Positions 18,824-29,040 of a stretch of DNA of 31,444 nucleotides are shown in pieces. Numbering within the stretch: position 1 is the first letter of the stretch; every line of letters begins with the position of its first letter. Source of the DNA: Draconibacterium sp. (GTDB taxonomy: Bacteria; Bacteroidota; Bacteroidia; Bacteroidales; Prolixibacteraceae); assembly GCA_016705335.1 (NCBI GenBank), contig JADIYN010000042.1, positions 1 through 31,444 of the forward strand, given 5' to 3'. A program made the translations under genes and the position numbers. The notes under the pieces are model-generated. The model did not search any database. It was given only the letters and a program-made list of their open reading frames with translations, and was not told the origin of the DNA.

Positions 18824-20427
18824 TTATTGATCACCATCTTCATAACCAATAAGAATATCATATAAACGTTCATCCATATCATAAATGTCCTCATAAAAAT
18901 TGAATTCACCGTTTTGGTCAACCATACAGGTAAAATAACCGATATAAACAGGTATTTTGTCTTTTAACTGAACCCATTTTTCAGTTCCGGCTTTCATGGC
19001 TGCATCAATTTCTTCAGGTGTCCAGGCAGTATCATTTTTAAGGACTTCAATTGCTAAATCCCGCGGCTTTCCTACCCTCACGCAACCATGGCTAAATGCA
19101 CGGCTGTCTTTTCGGTACAGACTTTTCGATGGCGAATCGTGCAGGTAAATATTATTTGAATTAGGAAACAGAAACTTTACAAGGCCAAGTGAATTATTTC
19201 TGCCGGGTTTTTGGCGAACCTGTCCGTTGTTCCATTCCATGTTGTGTTTGGCAAGGTAGTTTTTGTCCTTTTTCATTCCCGGTTTCACTTCGCTGTTGAT
19301 AATACTTGTTGGCAAAACCCAGTACGGACTGAAAACCACGTAACTCATATTCCCGCTAAAAATAACGGTTTTTGACATGCTTTTACCAACTACCACCGGC
19401 GATTCCAGAACTGTAACTCCATCGCGGTTAAACTGCAACAAATACGAAGGAATATTCACAAAAATATATTCACTTGCATTGGCAATTTCAGGTGAAACCC
19501 AGCGCCAGCGCTCCATGTTTACAACTATTTTTTTATATGCTCGCCAACCGGCACATTCATACGGTCAACCAATTCGCGGGTAATGGCAGACTGTACTTTT
19601 TTTCCATTGCGTTTCTGGTATTTGTTAACAGCTGCTAAAAGTGTTTCGTCATACAAATTGCTGCTATCGTTTTCAGCAATATCACCTGAAATAAAAAGAC
19701 GATGGCGGATTTGAACAATTGCACTTGCTGTATCCCCGGTTTTAAAAGATTTCAGTTTTGCATCCATAAATATCGAATCCCAGCCACCGTTTTTTTGAAT
19801 ATCACGATATTCTTTTAAAACATCACGCAACTTAAAATACTGACGGATTAAAACCGAATCATTGAGACTCGCAACTTCGCCGTTTGCTAAAACTGAATCA
19901 AGCAGATTTTCATACGACACCTGTTTTTTCGGGAGCAACCAATCAATGGCTGTTGCTGTTTTATCGTCGATTCCCTTGTACACATTTTCCGCATAAAACA
20001 AAAACATTGTAGTAATCATTATTTCCGTTTCTGCATTCGACAAGGTATTTTCCAATTCTGATTCAAAAATTCCTCCTATTTTTTCGGGGTATGGAAAAAC
20101 ATTGTAAACTCCTTCCATAGCAATACCTTTCACTTTGCCATACATGGAGTTGGCATATTCGAGCACACCTTTTTCGTCGAACCAAATGTGGTGAAAATTG
20201 TATCCGCTGTAAATTTTTCTCACATCGTTTTCATATTTACCAAGTTCAGGAAATGATTTAACAAAAGAGTCAATCGCAAGACTGTCGAAAGTGGCTATAC
20301 TATAACGGTTTATGCTTCCCTGCAAATCTGAATTGATAACAGGCTTTGGTTTTTGGGGAATTTGAATACAGGAGAAAACAAATAAAAGTAACGCTAAAAA
20401 TATTAAGACGGGGAAAAATTTTTTCAT
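18824..20427 (-). CDS. YcbB-type murein L,D-transpeptidase lipoprotein (one frameshift)
   Basis: Reconstructed length is 534 residues. The signal (MKKFFPVLIFLALLLFVFSC) is that of a lipoprotein. The N-terminal scaffold part includes YNFHHIWFDEKGVLEYANSM, and a peptidoglycan-binding-like segment reads IVQIRHRLFISGDI and YDETLLAAVNKYQKRNG. The catalytic domain follows with MERWRWVSP, a family signature, VVVGKSMSKTVIFSGNMSYVVFSPYW, the substrate-lid region, and SHGCVRVGKPRDLA containing the nucleophilic Cys and preceding His. One A is missing in a run (plus-strand T-run 19528-19534), which stops the first segment at 19525; adding it reads HIKKIVVNMERWRW. It should make 3-3 crosslinks in the periplasm. 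Confidence 0.93.
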
Positions 20428-20524
20428 AATTGATTCTGATAATTTGAGTCTGGTAAAAGTAATCCTGATTTTTTAATAAACAGTTTTATTACAACTTATT
20501 ATTGGACAACCTACATTGTTCGTT

Positions 20525-21046
20525 TTATTCATTTTTAATTTTAGCGTATCGAATTTCATTGAAAAAAGCTCCATTTTTAATAACCGACTTTTCAAAAATA
20601 CCTTCCCTTTTAAATCCGCATTTCTCCAAAACCCTCATTGAAGCTGGATTGTATTCAAAAATTCCGGCATGGATACGTACAATATCCATTGATTTAAACC
20701 CAAAATCGCAAATCAGGTTCACTGCTTTTGTCATTATGCCAAGGTTCCAAAACGGTTCTCCCAGAAAATAACCTAATTCAGCCGATTTGCGGTAAACATC
20801 CATTCCCTTGTGCAATCCTATATTTCCGGCATAAACACCGTTGTATTCAATGGCTAAAATCTGGGATGAATCGAGTTTTGCATATTTTTCAAGAAAACTC
20901 TCCGCATCCGAAATAGTGTAGGGATTTGGAAATCCATCACGCAGATTAATACTTATTTTAGGGTTATTTGCCAGTTCAACAAGACGGTATTTATCATCGG
21001 GTGTAAATTCCCTGAGTGTTACATTTTCATTGGTTAGTCTGATCAT
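20525..21046 (-). CDS. GNAT acetyltransferase (RimJ/RimL type)
   Basis: Intact 173-residue single-domain N-acetyltransferase. It starts with the typical strand VTLREFTPDDKYRLVELANNP, has LGYFLGEPFWNLGIMTKAVNLICDFGF in place of the acetyl-CoA-binding loop region, and finishes with RIHAGIFEYNPASMRVLEKCGFKREG, the standard motif of this group. Substrate could be a protein N-terminus, amino acid or antibiotic-like amine; the sequence does not tell. It lies 172 bases from the next GNAT gene. Confidence 0.9.
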   Translation of the reverse strand: MIRLTNENVTLREFTPDDKYRLVELANNPKISINLRDGFPNPYTISDAESFLEKYAKLDSSQILAIEYNGVYAGNIGLHKGMDVYRKSAELGYFLGEPFWNLGIMTKAVNLICDFGFKSMDIVRIHAGIFEYNPASMRVLEKCGFKREGIFEKSVIKNGAFFNEIRYAKIKNE

Positions 21047-21218
21047 GCCAATATGAGTTAATTTCTTGATTATTACCCAATAAATACAAATTATAATAAT
21101 GAGTATTTAAATGCCGAAGGTATGCAATTATTATAGCAGGAATTAATAATCTCTTTTAAAAATTCAGAAGGAATGACAGGATTATACCACAACTTTGATG
21201 ATTTCACCAGAAATCTTT

Positions 21219-21750
21219 TCAGAAAATTTTCAGATAAACTTTTTTCCTGATCTGCAGCAAATATTCATCAAGTTTTTCGTTGCTGATATCAGCTTTTGTG
21301 CACATGATTTTTAGTTCTACTTCAGGTTTATTATTGCCATAAGAAGGTTGAAAATATTGTCGTTCAAATAAACTAAAACCATTCCGCCTGTAAAATTTTA
21401 TGCGGCGTTTGCTCATTTCATTAACTGGAAGTTCAGTTTCAAGAATCAGTACTTTGAATTTCACCCGTAAAACTGAGAGTGTCCCCTCTCCTATTCCAAT
21501 GCCTCGTAATTCAGGTTTCACAGCCAAATGTTCTATATAAACAAATTCACCGAAAACCCAGAAAATGCATAAACCGGCAATTGTGTTTTTATCTGTTATT
21601 ATTTGATTGACAAAAAGTTCGCGATCAGAAATCAACTGTTCCAATTGAAAAAATTCCCGGCGTTCTTCTGGCGGAAAAGATGCCTCATAAAGTTCCCTGA
21701 CGGATTCAAGACCGACTGTTTGTATTATCCTGTTGAACCCGGATTTTCAT
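21219..21750 (-). CDS. GNAT acetyltransferase (frameshift near the N-terminus)
   Basis: The clear part, from 21644, reads VYIEHLAVKPELRGIGIGEG (acetyl-CoA P-loop RGIGIG) and RRIKFYRRNGFSLF, both standard for GNAT enzymes. Upstream sequence in another frame reads TVGLESVRELYEASFPPEER, a typical N-terminal part of this subgroup, and starts at ATG 21750 (MKIRVQQ). A one-base excess at about 21729-21730 separates the two. The reconstructed protein is about 176 residues. It begins 35 bases after the ZIP transporter stop, so it may be the last gene of the Fur-ZIP operon. Substrate unknown. Confidence 0.8.
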
Positions 21751-21785
21751 TTTAAAATAAAATTGATCTTAGATTCAATAATTCT

Positions 21786-22602
21786 CTAATGTGCATGGTC
21801 GTGCATTTCAGTTTCATCAACATGTTTTTCGTTATGCGAATGTTCGTGATGAAGGCTGATATAAAATATCAGGGCATTCCGGCTAAATTGCAGTTAATTG
21901 AATCAGGCTTTTCCGCACCGATGATTCACGATGCAATTCAGGAATTAAATCACTGCCGGCCAGATAAATAAAACCACCTGCAGCAAAAGGAAGGATAAAT
22001 TTGATAAGTTCTTCGGTAACCGAACCAAGTAAAATTGTGATAACCGCACCAAGAATTGCCGTGCAGGCAGCCACAAAATTCAGAAAAAGCGCTTTTCGTT
22101 TTGAAAAACCTGCATGAAGCAACACCCCAAAATCGCTGATTTCCTGTGGTATTTCGTGAACTACAACTGCAAGAGTTGTTGCAATTCCAACTTCGGGTGA
22201 AGCCATCCAGGCTGCGGCAATTAACACGCCATCGGTAAAATTGTGCAGACTATCAGTAACAAGACTGATATAGCCCAACGGCGCGGCATCATGTTCGTGC
22301 GAAACATTATGACAATGGTGCCAGTGGATAAATTTTTCGAGCACAAACATTACAACAAGTCCCGAAACAATCAGTAATCCAATCATTTGAACATTATCAA
22401 TTAAAGCAAATGATTCGGGTATCAGCATAAAAAATGTGTTGCCAAAAAGTGCACCCACGGCAAAACTAACAAGGATAAAAATGATCCGCTTCAACTGTTT
22501 TGCCCGCATGGCAAGAAATAAAACCCCCGTAAAAGATAACAAACTAACCAGTAAAGTGCTTCCAACGGCACCTATCCAAACATTTCCCATTCTGATTTTC
22601 AT
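21786..22602 (-). CDS. ZIP-family metal transporter with His-rich C-terminus (two frameshifts near the end)
   Basis: Integral membrane importer of zinc or similar divalent metals. Helices are visible throughout; the metal-site helices contain SLVTDSLHNFTDGVLIAAAW (HNxxDG) and VVVHEIPQEISDFGVL (HEIPQE), the hallmark pair of ZIP proteins, with a His-rich loop HWHHCHNVSHEHD between TM3 and TM4. The first open frame stops at 21883 within the last helix. Adding one T near 21885-21887 and one base near 21872-21875 continues it as QLTAILAGMALIFYISLHHEHSHNEK and a His/Glu-rich tail ending MHDHAH, TAG at 21786-21788. Reconstructed length is about 272 residues. The Fur-type regulator gene lies 36 bases upstream on the same strand. 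Confidence 0.92.
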
Positions 22603-22638
22603 TTTATGCGTTTCGAAATTTTATTCCTGTTAATTACA

Positions 22639-23046
22639 TTAATCCTGATTATTGCATTTTATGCATAAGCCTTTAATAATCAATTCAGCTTCAACCTGCT
22701 GATAGCCGTTTGGAAGTTGAGGCAGTTTAATTTCAGCACCAGGCAAACATTCCACAATTCCGCATTGGTTGCAGTAAAAATGCACGTGATTTTTGCTGAT
22801 TGGCTTATTCTCTGACAAAGCATATTTTACAAGTTGATTGTCAACTACAATTTTATGAATGATACCATTTTCGATAAGCGTTTTAAACGAACGGTAAAAG
22901 GTGGTTCTGTCGTAAGTGCTATCAATCCTTTGTTTTATTTCTTCTTCAGAAATGGCAAAACCTGAATTGACAATCGTATCAATAATACTTTGCCGGCAGC
23001 TCGTGCGCACCAAATTATGTTTATGTAAAATGTCCTCCGCTTTCAT
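22639..23046 (-). CDS. Fur-family metal-responsive regulator (Fur/Zur type)
   Basis: Intact 135-residue protein. The N-terminal winged helix reads HNLVRTSCRQSIIDTIVNS, then SEEEIKQRI and DRTTFYRSFKTLIENGIIHKI, the Fur recognition-helix region. The C-terminal dimer domain has the metal-site signature HVHFYCNQCGIVECL and two CxxC pairs (CNQC, and CIKC at the C-terminus), which in many Fur-family proteins bind structural zinc. It precedes the ZIP importer by 36 bases, and a perfect 7-1-7 palindrome covers its promoter, so a zinc-sensing (Zur) role is plausible; Fur or another specificity cannot be excluded. Confidence 0.92.
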   Translation of the reverse strand: MKAEDILHKHNLVRTSCRQSIIDTIVNSGFAISEEEIKQRIDSTYDRTTFYRSFKTLIENGIIHKIVVDNQLVKYALSENKPISKNHVHFYCNQCGIVECLPGAEIKLPQLPNGYQQVEAELIIKGLCIKCNNQD

Positions 23047-23066
23047 AATTGCAACAACAAATCAAA

Positions 23067-23081
23067 TGCAACAATGTTGCA
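23067..23081. promoter_or_regulatory. 7-1-7 Fur/Zur-type operator
   Basis: TGCAACA-a-TGTTGCA is a perfect 7-1-7 inverted repeat, the geometry typical of Fur-family boxes. It lies 20 bases upstream of the regulator's ATG (23046) and overlaps the last two bases of a TAnnTTTG promoter element. Binding here would repress the regulator and the ZIP importer together. Confidence 0.7.
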
Positions 23082-23087
23082 AAATTA
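23080..23087 (-). promoter_or_regulatory. -7 promoter element of the Fur-ZIP operon
   Basis: On the minus strand TAATTTTG matches TAnnTTTG exactly and runs straight into the 7-1-7 operator. No TTTG was found at the -33 distance, so the promoter may depend on the -7 half. Confidence 0.55.
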
Positions 23088-23163
23088 GAATTTTATTCCG
23101 GAATATGATTTTTAATTAAAACAGGATAATTGTTTTCTTCAAAAAGAATTAATAACAGTAAAT

Positions 23164-23968
23164 CTAAAACCTGTAACCCACCCTGATAATGTACCTGTAA
23201 CCCGCACTTACAACATTTGCCGAACCTTTTTTACATAGTCACCCGGTTCAATTAATTTATCATAACCCGGAATTCTGTCAGCAATAATTTCATTAATTCT
23301 TTCAAAAGCAGGGCTTCATCAGCGGTGCTAAGCGTTGTTCCAATTTCGGTTTTGATTTTGTAAAAGCCAACACCCGGTCCAATCAATATTAAATCAAGTG
23401 CAAACCTGTCCCAAAAAACAAACTGATAACCCAATTCAACTCCCAGTGAATGAATATTGAACGAAGTATTTGTAAAAACCTCACTTTCATAACCATCCAA
23501 ATTCCATGAGTTTTGGCGTTTCAAATAGTTAAACGTGTAATAGGGAGCCAGATAAACTCCTCTTGGCGCATCAAACCTGTTTAATTTTTTTAGGTAAAAC
23601 CTGTAATCAGTTGAGAAATGAAATCCTTTTTCCGAAGTGTCATTATTTATTTTCAATGAATCAGAATTATTTCCACCCAGGAATTGCGGCAATGAAAATG
23701 TTCCAACATTTAATGTAATCGACTGGTTATTTGCAAAAGTACGCTCATATCCAATAACACGAAATTTGTCAGAAATAAGCAGTGGATTTGTAATGTTTAA
23801 CATGATTGAATTTTTCCTTTCCCTTTTTTCTTTTCCCGGAAAAGCATTCTTTTTTGAGGAAGTTAAGAACAAGGAATCTGAAGTGACATTTTCCTGCGCA
23901 CAAACTGTATTTACTATCAACAGGAATAATACAGCGTGTACAAATAAATACCCGGCTAACGTTTTCAT
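23164..23968 (-). CDS. Outer-membrane beta-barrel protein, DUF3575-like (two frameshifts)
   Basis: The protein begins with a signal peptide (MKTLAGYLFVHAVLFLLIV...CAQ) and continues with alternating beta-strand pattern: NSIMLNITNPLLISDKFRVI, YERTFANNQSITLNVGTFS, FHFSTDYRFYL, GVYLAPYYTFNYL and SLGVELGYQFVFWDRFALDL. The open frame stops at 23252, but adding one T at the A-run 23304-23307 gives LLFERINEIIADRIPGYDKL, and one A at the T-run 23227-23232 gives DYVKKGSANVVSAGYRYIIR and an ending RVGYRF with TAG at 23164. The terminal aromatic Phe is the usual outer-membrane beta-signal, which strongly supports the reconstruction to 268 residues. It probably belongs near the DUF3575 group; function unknown. 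Confidence 0.75.
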
Positions 23969-24138
23969 AGTTATGATTTTATAGTTTTACTATGTTAACA
24001 TTAGAATTTGAAAACTGTTCAAACCTTTGAATATAATGCGCAGTAATAGTTGAAAACAATATTTCAGGCCTGTCTGTTTCAATTAACATGTTCAGGAATT
24101 AGTTGTATTTTTAGCAAAATAAAGTAAAAGCAAGCAAT

Positions 24139-27100
24139 GTGTCGCCACGAATAAAAAAAGCCATTAAAATATTGAAGTACCTGCTTCTGTCAGTAGTATT
24201 GCTTTTTTTACTTTTGGTAGGGGCAATAAATCTCCCGTTTGTTCATAAAGCTCTTACAAAAAAAGTCAACACAGTTTTATCAGAGAAAAACATTCCTGTT
24301 AACATTGGGAAAATCACCTTATTGTTAAATGGCAAAATCGGGGTAAACGAACTTTCAATTATCACACCACCCAACGACACTGTAATTTATGCAGGAAAAG
24401 TAAGGGTTGATCTGGGAATCCTGCCGTTGCTTTCAAAAAAAATAGTGATCAGACAACTGATATTAAACGATGCAGTTGTAAACATTGAAACCGATACTTT
24501 AACCGGGAAAATGAATATTATTTCGGTTTTTAATCCCTCCGGAACAACAACTCCCGAACCTGAAACAGAAGCCGCAGACAGCGAAAACCCATGGGATTTT
24601 GAGGCAAATTCAATCCTTTTAAAAAATATACGTGTAAGCTACAATGACCCGGTAAACGGCATTTCAGTAACAGAAAAACTTGCAAAAGCTGAAATTGATT
24701 TTGATACTTTCTCTTTAACGGAAAAGAGGATTGAAGCCGGAAAGATTTCTATTGAAAAATCGGCAGGAACAGTTGCAATCTGGCAGGGAACCAACACACA
24801 GCAGGAAGATTCAACTGCAACACACGACTGGAAATTTGCTGTAAAAATACTTGCAATTGCTGATCTGAATTTTACACTGCACCAGCCCGAAAGCGGTCAG
24901 CATATTTATTTTGAATTTGAAAGACGGCAACATTTCGCTTGATAAATTAGAACTTGCCACTAGTGAGATTATAATTGGCGAAATTAACCTGACCGAACCA
25001 AATGTTACTTTTGAAACCGACAGCACAACTACCGCCGAAACAACTGTAAATACAGATTCTTTAACGTTTTCAATACCCGTTGTACCATGGAAAATTGCTG
25101 TTGATGAGTTCAGTATAAAAAACGGAATGTTTGCTTACAAAACTTCGGATAAAACACAAAATGAAGCGCTCGAAAAATGGCTGCCCGTGCAGGGATTAAA
25201 CGCATCTTTTGAAAATACACTGATTACGCCAAACAGTTATAAACTCAAGCTCGAAAAGATCTCTTTTGCGTTGTCAAATACACTCAGTATTGAATCAGGT
25301 GACTTACATTTCTTTTCCGATTCACTTCAAAACATGGGAATTGAAGTTCATCTTTCAGCTTTATTGAAGGAGACAAAAGGGCTTTTTGCAAAAAAACAAA
25401 CACTCGATTTTTCAACAAAAGCAGAAGGAAATACTTCAGCATTAAAAATCAGCGAATTTGGCATTTCTTCAACAACAGGATTAAAATTCAACCTTGACGG
25501 AACGATAGAAAACCCATTGAATATGCCCTATTCAGCATGTGATTTGCAGTTTGCTTCGGGCGCAGTTTCCCGCGAAATGATTCTTCCTATTTTAAGCAAT
25601 TTCAGTCCGCAAACCGAGTTACCCAATTTCAAACCCTTTACAATTTCCGGGAGCATAAAAAACGAATTGTATAACCCGTTGTTCGACGAAATCAACAGTG
25701 AATCGGGCAAAAATTGCAGCAACTGGAAATTTCGATATCGAAAAAACAAAAGGAAAACTGGATGCTTCATTTACCGAAATTATGTTGGGTGAATTGTTGG
25801 GTGAAATTTATCCTGAAATAATTACGGGAAATATCAAATTGGATGGCGGATTAAACAGCAAAAACATGCCCGAAGGAAATGCAAATATTCAAATTGATTC
25901 GCTTCGTTACAAAAACAAAACAACGCACGATATTTCAATGTTTGCAGAGGTTTTGAATGACGAAGCAAAAGTTAGGATTCAGTCAAACGACAGCGCTGCA
26001 CCTTGATCTGAACGGGAATTTTGAAATGCCTGAAAAGAATTCTTACTCAGGAAATTTAAAAGGACAATTCGATATCGATTTGTTTGGATTACAACTGATG
26101 AACAAACCTTTCGCCGGAAAAGGAAGTATTGAAAGCAACTTCACCTATTCGCCCAAAGAAATCAATGCATCGCTCAACCTGATTGATTTAATTCAGAATA
26201 AAAATCAAAAGTAATCCTCGAAAAACAAACTTTGTACTCAACAGCAACGACAACGGCATCGACTCGCACATTGAATCGGTTTTATAACAGCAAATTTTGA
26301 TAGTAAAGCCTCGTTTGACGATTTTAAAAATGCCATTGATAAAACACAAATTGAATCAATCGTCAGCATCGATTCAGCAAACTTTACAAATCTCGATGCA
26401 ATTTCAAAACTGCCCGGGTTTAACCTCAGTGCGACAGTAAAACATGATAAAGTTTTTAATCTTTTTTATCCCGATTCGGTGCTGAGCTTTAGCGACATAA
26501 ACCTTGAAATCGTCAAAAACGAAAAAGATAGTATGGTTGAAGCCACACTGTCAACTCAATCGGTAAAATATGGAAAAATACTGACTTACAATCCAAATTT
26601 GCTGATTCGTATTGAACACGACAGGCTGATCGCACGGGCAAACATCGACAGTTCTTTGGTTAACGAACTTGTCTTTGGCAAATCGGGAATTAATTTCGAG
26701 GTTTTCCCTGCTTCAATTATCGCGGAGATAAAAGTTCTGGATACGAAAGACAGCATCATTCACCAAATCGGGATTGAAGTTAAAAGTGATGGCGAAAAGG
26801 TTTTATTTCAATCGGCAACACAATATTGGTTAATCAATAAAATGCAGTGGACTTTAGCCGAACCGCAATTCCTCACGTACGACAAAACGAAGAATAACCT
26901 GCTTGCCAATCTCGAAATGAATTCAAATGAAGGCCATATTTCGCTAAATGGAGAAAGCACCGACACGCTTCATTTGGATTTGAACAATATCGACCTGTCA
27001 TACCTTGCAATTCCAATTATTGCTGAATATGTGCCGCAGGGAATTTTAAGCGGCAATATAAAATACAGCAAAAATGAAAAGTCTTCAGTTGAGCTCGAAT

Positions 27101-28860
27101 TGGAAATGCTGGATACGAAATGGAACGACATTACGTTTAAAAAGCTCACGGCCAGCGGTTTTTTAAAGTCTGATTCAACAGGAATAAATGACGGCGAACT
27201 TATAATCTCTGCCGACGATTCACTTTCTTTTTCGGCTCAAATGGAATCAAACAGCATAAACGATGAATTTCTTATAAAAAGCAAATTCAACAAACTGCAG
27301 TTTCAACTGGTTGAACCTTTTATTGCAGAATATGCCAATAATTTACACGGCAGTTCAAGCGGCGAAGTCACAATTGGCAGCAAAAACAGCAAAATGTCGC
27401 TCAATGGCGAAGTCAGGTTTAATGATTTAGGTTTGAAGATAATTCCGCTCGAAACCAAACTTTCAATCCCAAACAATAAAATCATTATCAACGAAAACAA
27501 GTTCTTTTAACGATTTTGTTGTGATCGACAGTTTGGGCCGGCCATTAACAGTAAACGGTTTAATCGACTTCAAAACCACCGACGACATAAATGTTGATCT
27601 GAAAGTAAAAGCCGATAAAATTCAACTGATGAACACAAAGGAATCAAAAGATGCGCCTTTGTTTGGTAAAATTGTTGTGAATTCGGGCCTCACAATCAGC
27701 GGTTCAATTTTCAGTCCCACAATAAAAGGTGATGTTGAATTGGAAAGCGGCACAAACCTCACCTACCAGTTAATCCAGGATTTATCTGTTGGAGCTTCGC
27801 AGAATGATGTTGTGTTTGCCACAATAACCGACAGCTTAAAGGTAATTTATCCGCAAAGCGACATAACTTCTACTCCCACAAAAATGCCGATGATTGAAAC
27901 AACAATCTCAATAAATCCCAAAAGCATTTTCAATGTAAAAATTGATGATATCTACGCTTTCGACATTACAATTACAGGAAGTGGCCTGCTCAACTACAAC
28001 ATGTTACCCAACAACACAATGAGCCTGAACGGTGATTATGAAATAAATTCAGGAGAATGTAAACTGAGAATTACTGGCTGGCCGCTAAAAACATTTGAGA
28101 TAACACCCGCCAGTTCGATTAGCTGGGATGGCAGCATCGAAAACCCTGAGCTTAACCTTGAAGCCAGTTCAAAAGTGAGAGGCGCCTATATAAATCCTAT
28201 CGATGATAAAAGACGCGTTGTTGATTTTGTTGTATCAATGCAAATAAAAAACCAACTGTCCGACCTGGGTATAATTTTCGATATCAAAAGTGACGACCAA
28301 TATATGTCAAGTGTGATAAGTTCACTGTCTACCGATGAAAAAATGCGCCAGGCAGTAAACCTTTTGCTTTTCGAAACCATTGATTTACCGGGCATCGAAA
28401 AATCGAGCAACTACATTTCATCGCAAATCAACAGTTTCTGGGAGTCGCAGTTAAATTCGCTTTCAAAAACAACGCTAAACAAAACACAGCTTTCATTTGG
28501 TATCGACACCTACAACGAGGCAAACCCGGCAGGCAACCAGAAGGAAAAAACAAGTTTTACCTACGAAATGGAACGCAAATTCCTAAACGACCGCGCAACA
28601 GTAAAAATATCGGGAAAGCTAAACGATTACAACGAAGGAGCCTACCAGACAAACAGTCTTTTCGAGAATTTTATTTTCGAATATGCGCTGGATTCGCTCA
28701 ACACAAAAAACCTGAAACTCTACCAGAAACGCGATTACGAAGATATGCTCGAAGGCGAAGTCGTGAAATACGGCATCGGGTTTTTATGGCGCAAAATTAC
28801 AGAACCCTGAAAGATATCTGGCAACGCAAAAAGAAACAACATGTGGAAAAGGAGAAATAA
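24139..28860 (+). CDS. tamB: TamB translocation and assembly protein (seven frameshifts)
   Basis: Large periplasm-spanning protein linked to the TamA/TamL outer-membrane barrel, used for outer-membrane protein assembly or lipid transport. The start (GTG) gives SPRIKKAIKILKYLLLSVV, an inner-membrane signal-anchor, then the AsmA-like segment NIPVNIGKITLLLNGKIGVN and long repetitive beta-strand sequence. The C-terminal TamB domain includes SGLLNYNMLPNNTMSLNGDY, LRITGWPLKTFEI, VRGAYINPIDDKRRVVDFVV, SQINSFWESQLNSLSK and LSFGIDTYNEANP. Indels: +1 at 24916-24918, 25709-25713, within 25976-26003, 26207-26210 and 27505-27508; -1 at 26280-26283 and 28793-28796. The last correction gives the family-typical tail FLWRKNYRTLKDIWQRKKK, stop at 28858-28860. 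Reconstructed length is about 1572 residues. tamL follows. Confidence 0.92.
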
Positions 28861-28907
28861 AAAATGAAGATAAAATATTGTCAAATTCATAAATTAAAAA
28901 ACACCAA

Positions 28908-28996
28908 CACCCCGACCCCCTGAAGGGGGCCACCTAGTTTTCCCAAGCTTAGTAAATACAAAGTCTTCAAAGTCCCCTTTAGGGGATTTAGGGGTA
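28908..28996. repeat. REP-like double palindrome between tamB and tamL
   Basis: The element has two hairpins: CCCCC-tgaa-GGGGG (28916-28929) and TCCCCT-tt-AGGGGA (28973-28986), the latter followed by tttaggggt. Between them is a moderately conserved-looking spacer (ttcccaagcttagtaaata). The layout resembles dispersed noncoding elements common in Bacteroidota intergenic regions. A C/G-rich block of similar style is at 5069-5113. It is noncoding and could serve as an attenuator between the two tam genes. Confidence 0.6.
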
Positions 28997-29040
28997 ACGG
29001 ATTGTGTGAGGATTTAGGGTAAACTGGATTTAAATTAGGG

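Noticed and set aside
24139..28860. Several separate AsmA/TamB-like genes in a row
   Set aside because: The segments overlap or abut with shifts of one base at short A/T runs and together give one TamB of normal length with normal start and tail.
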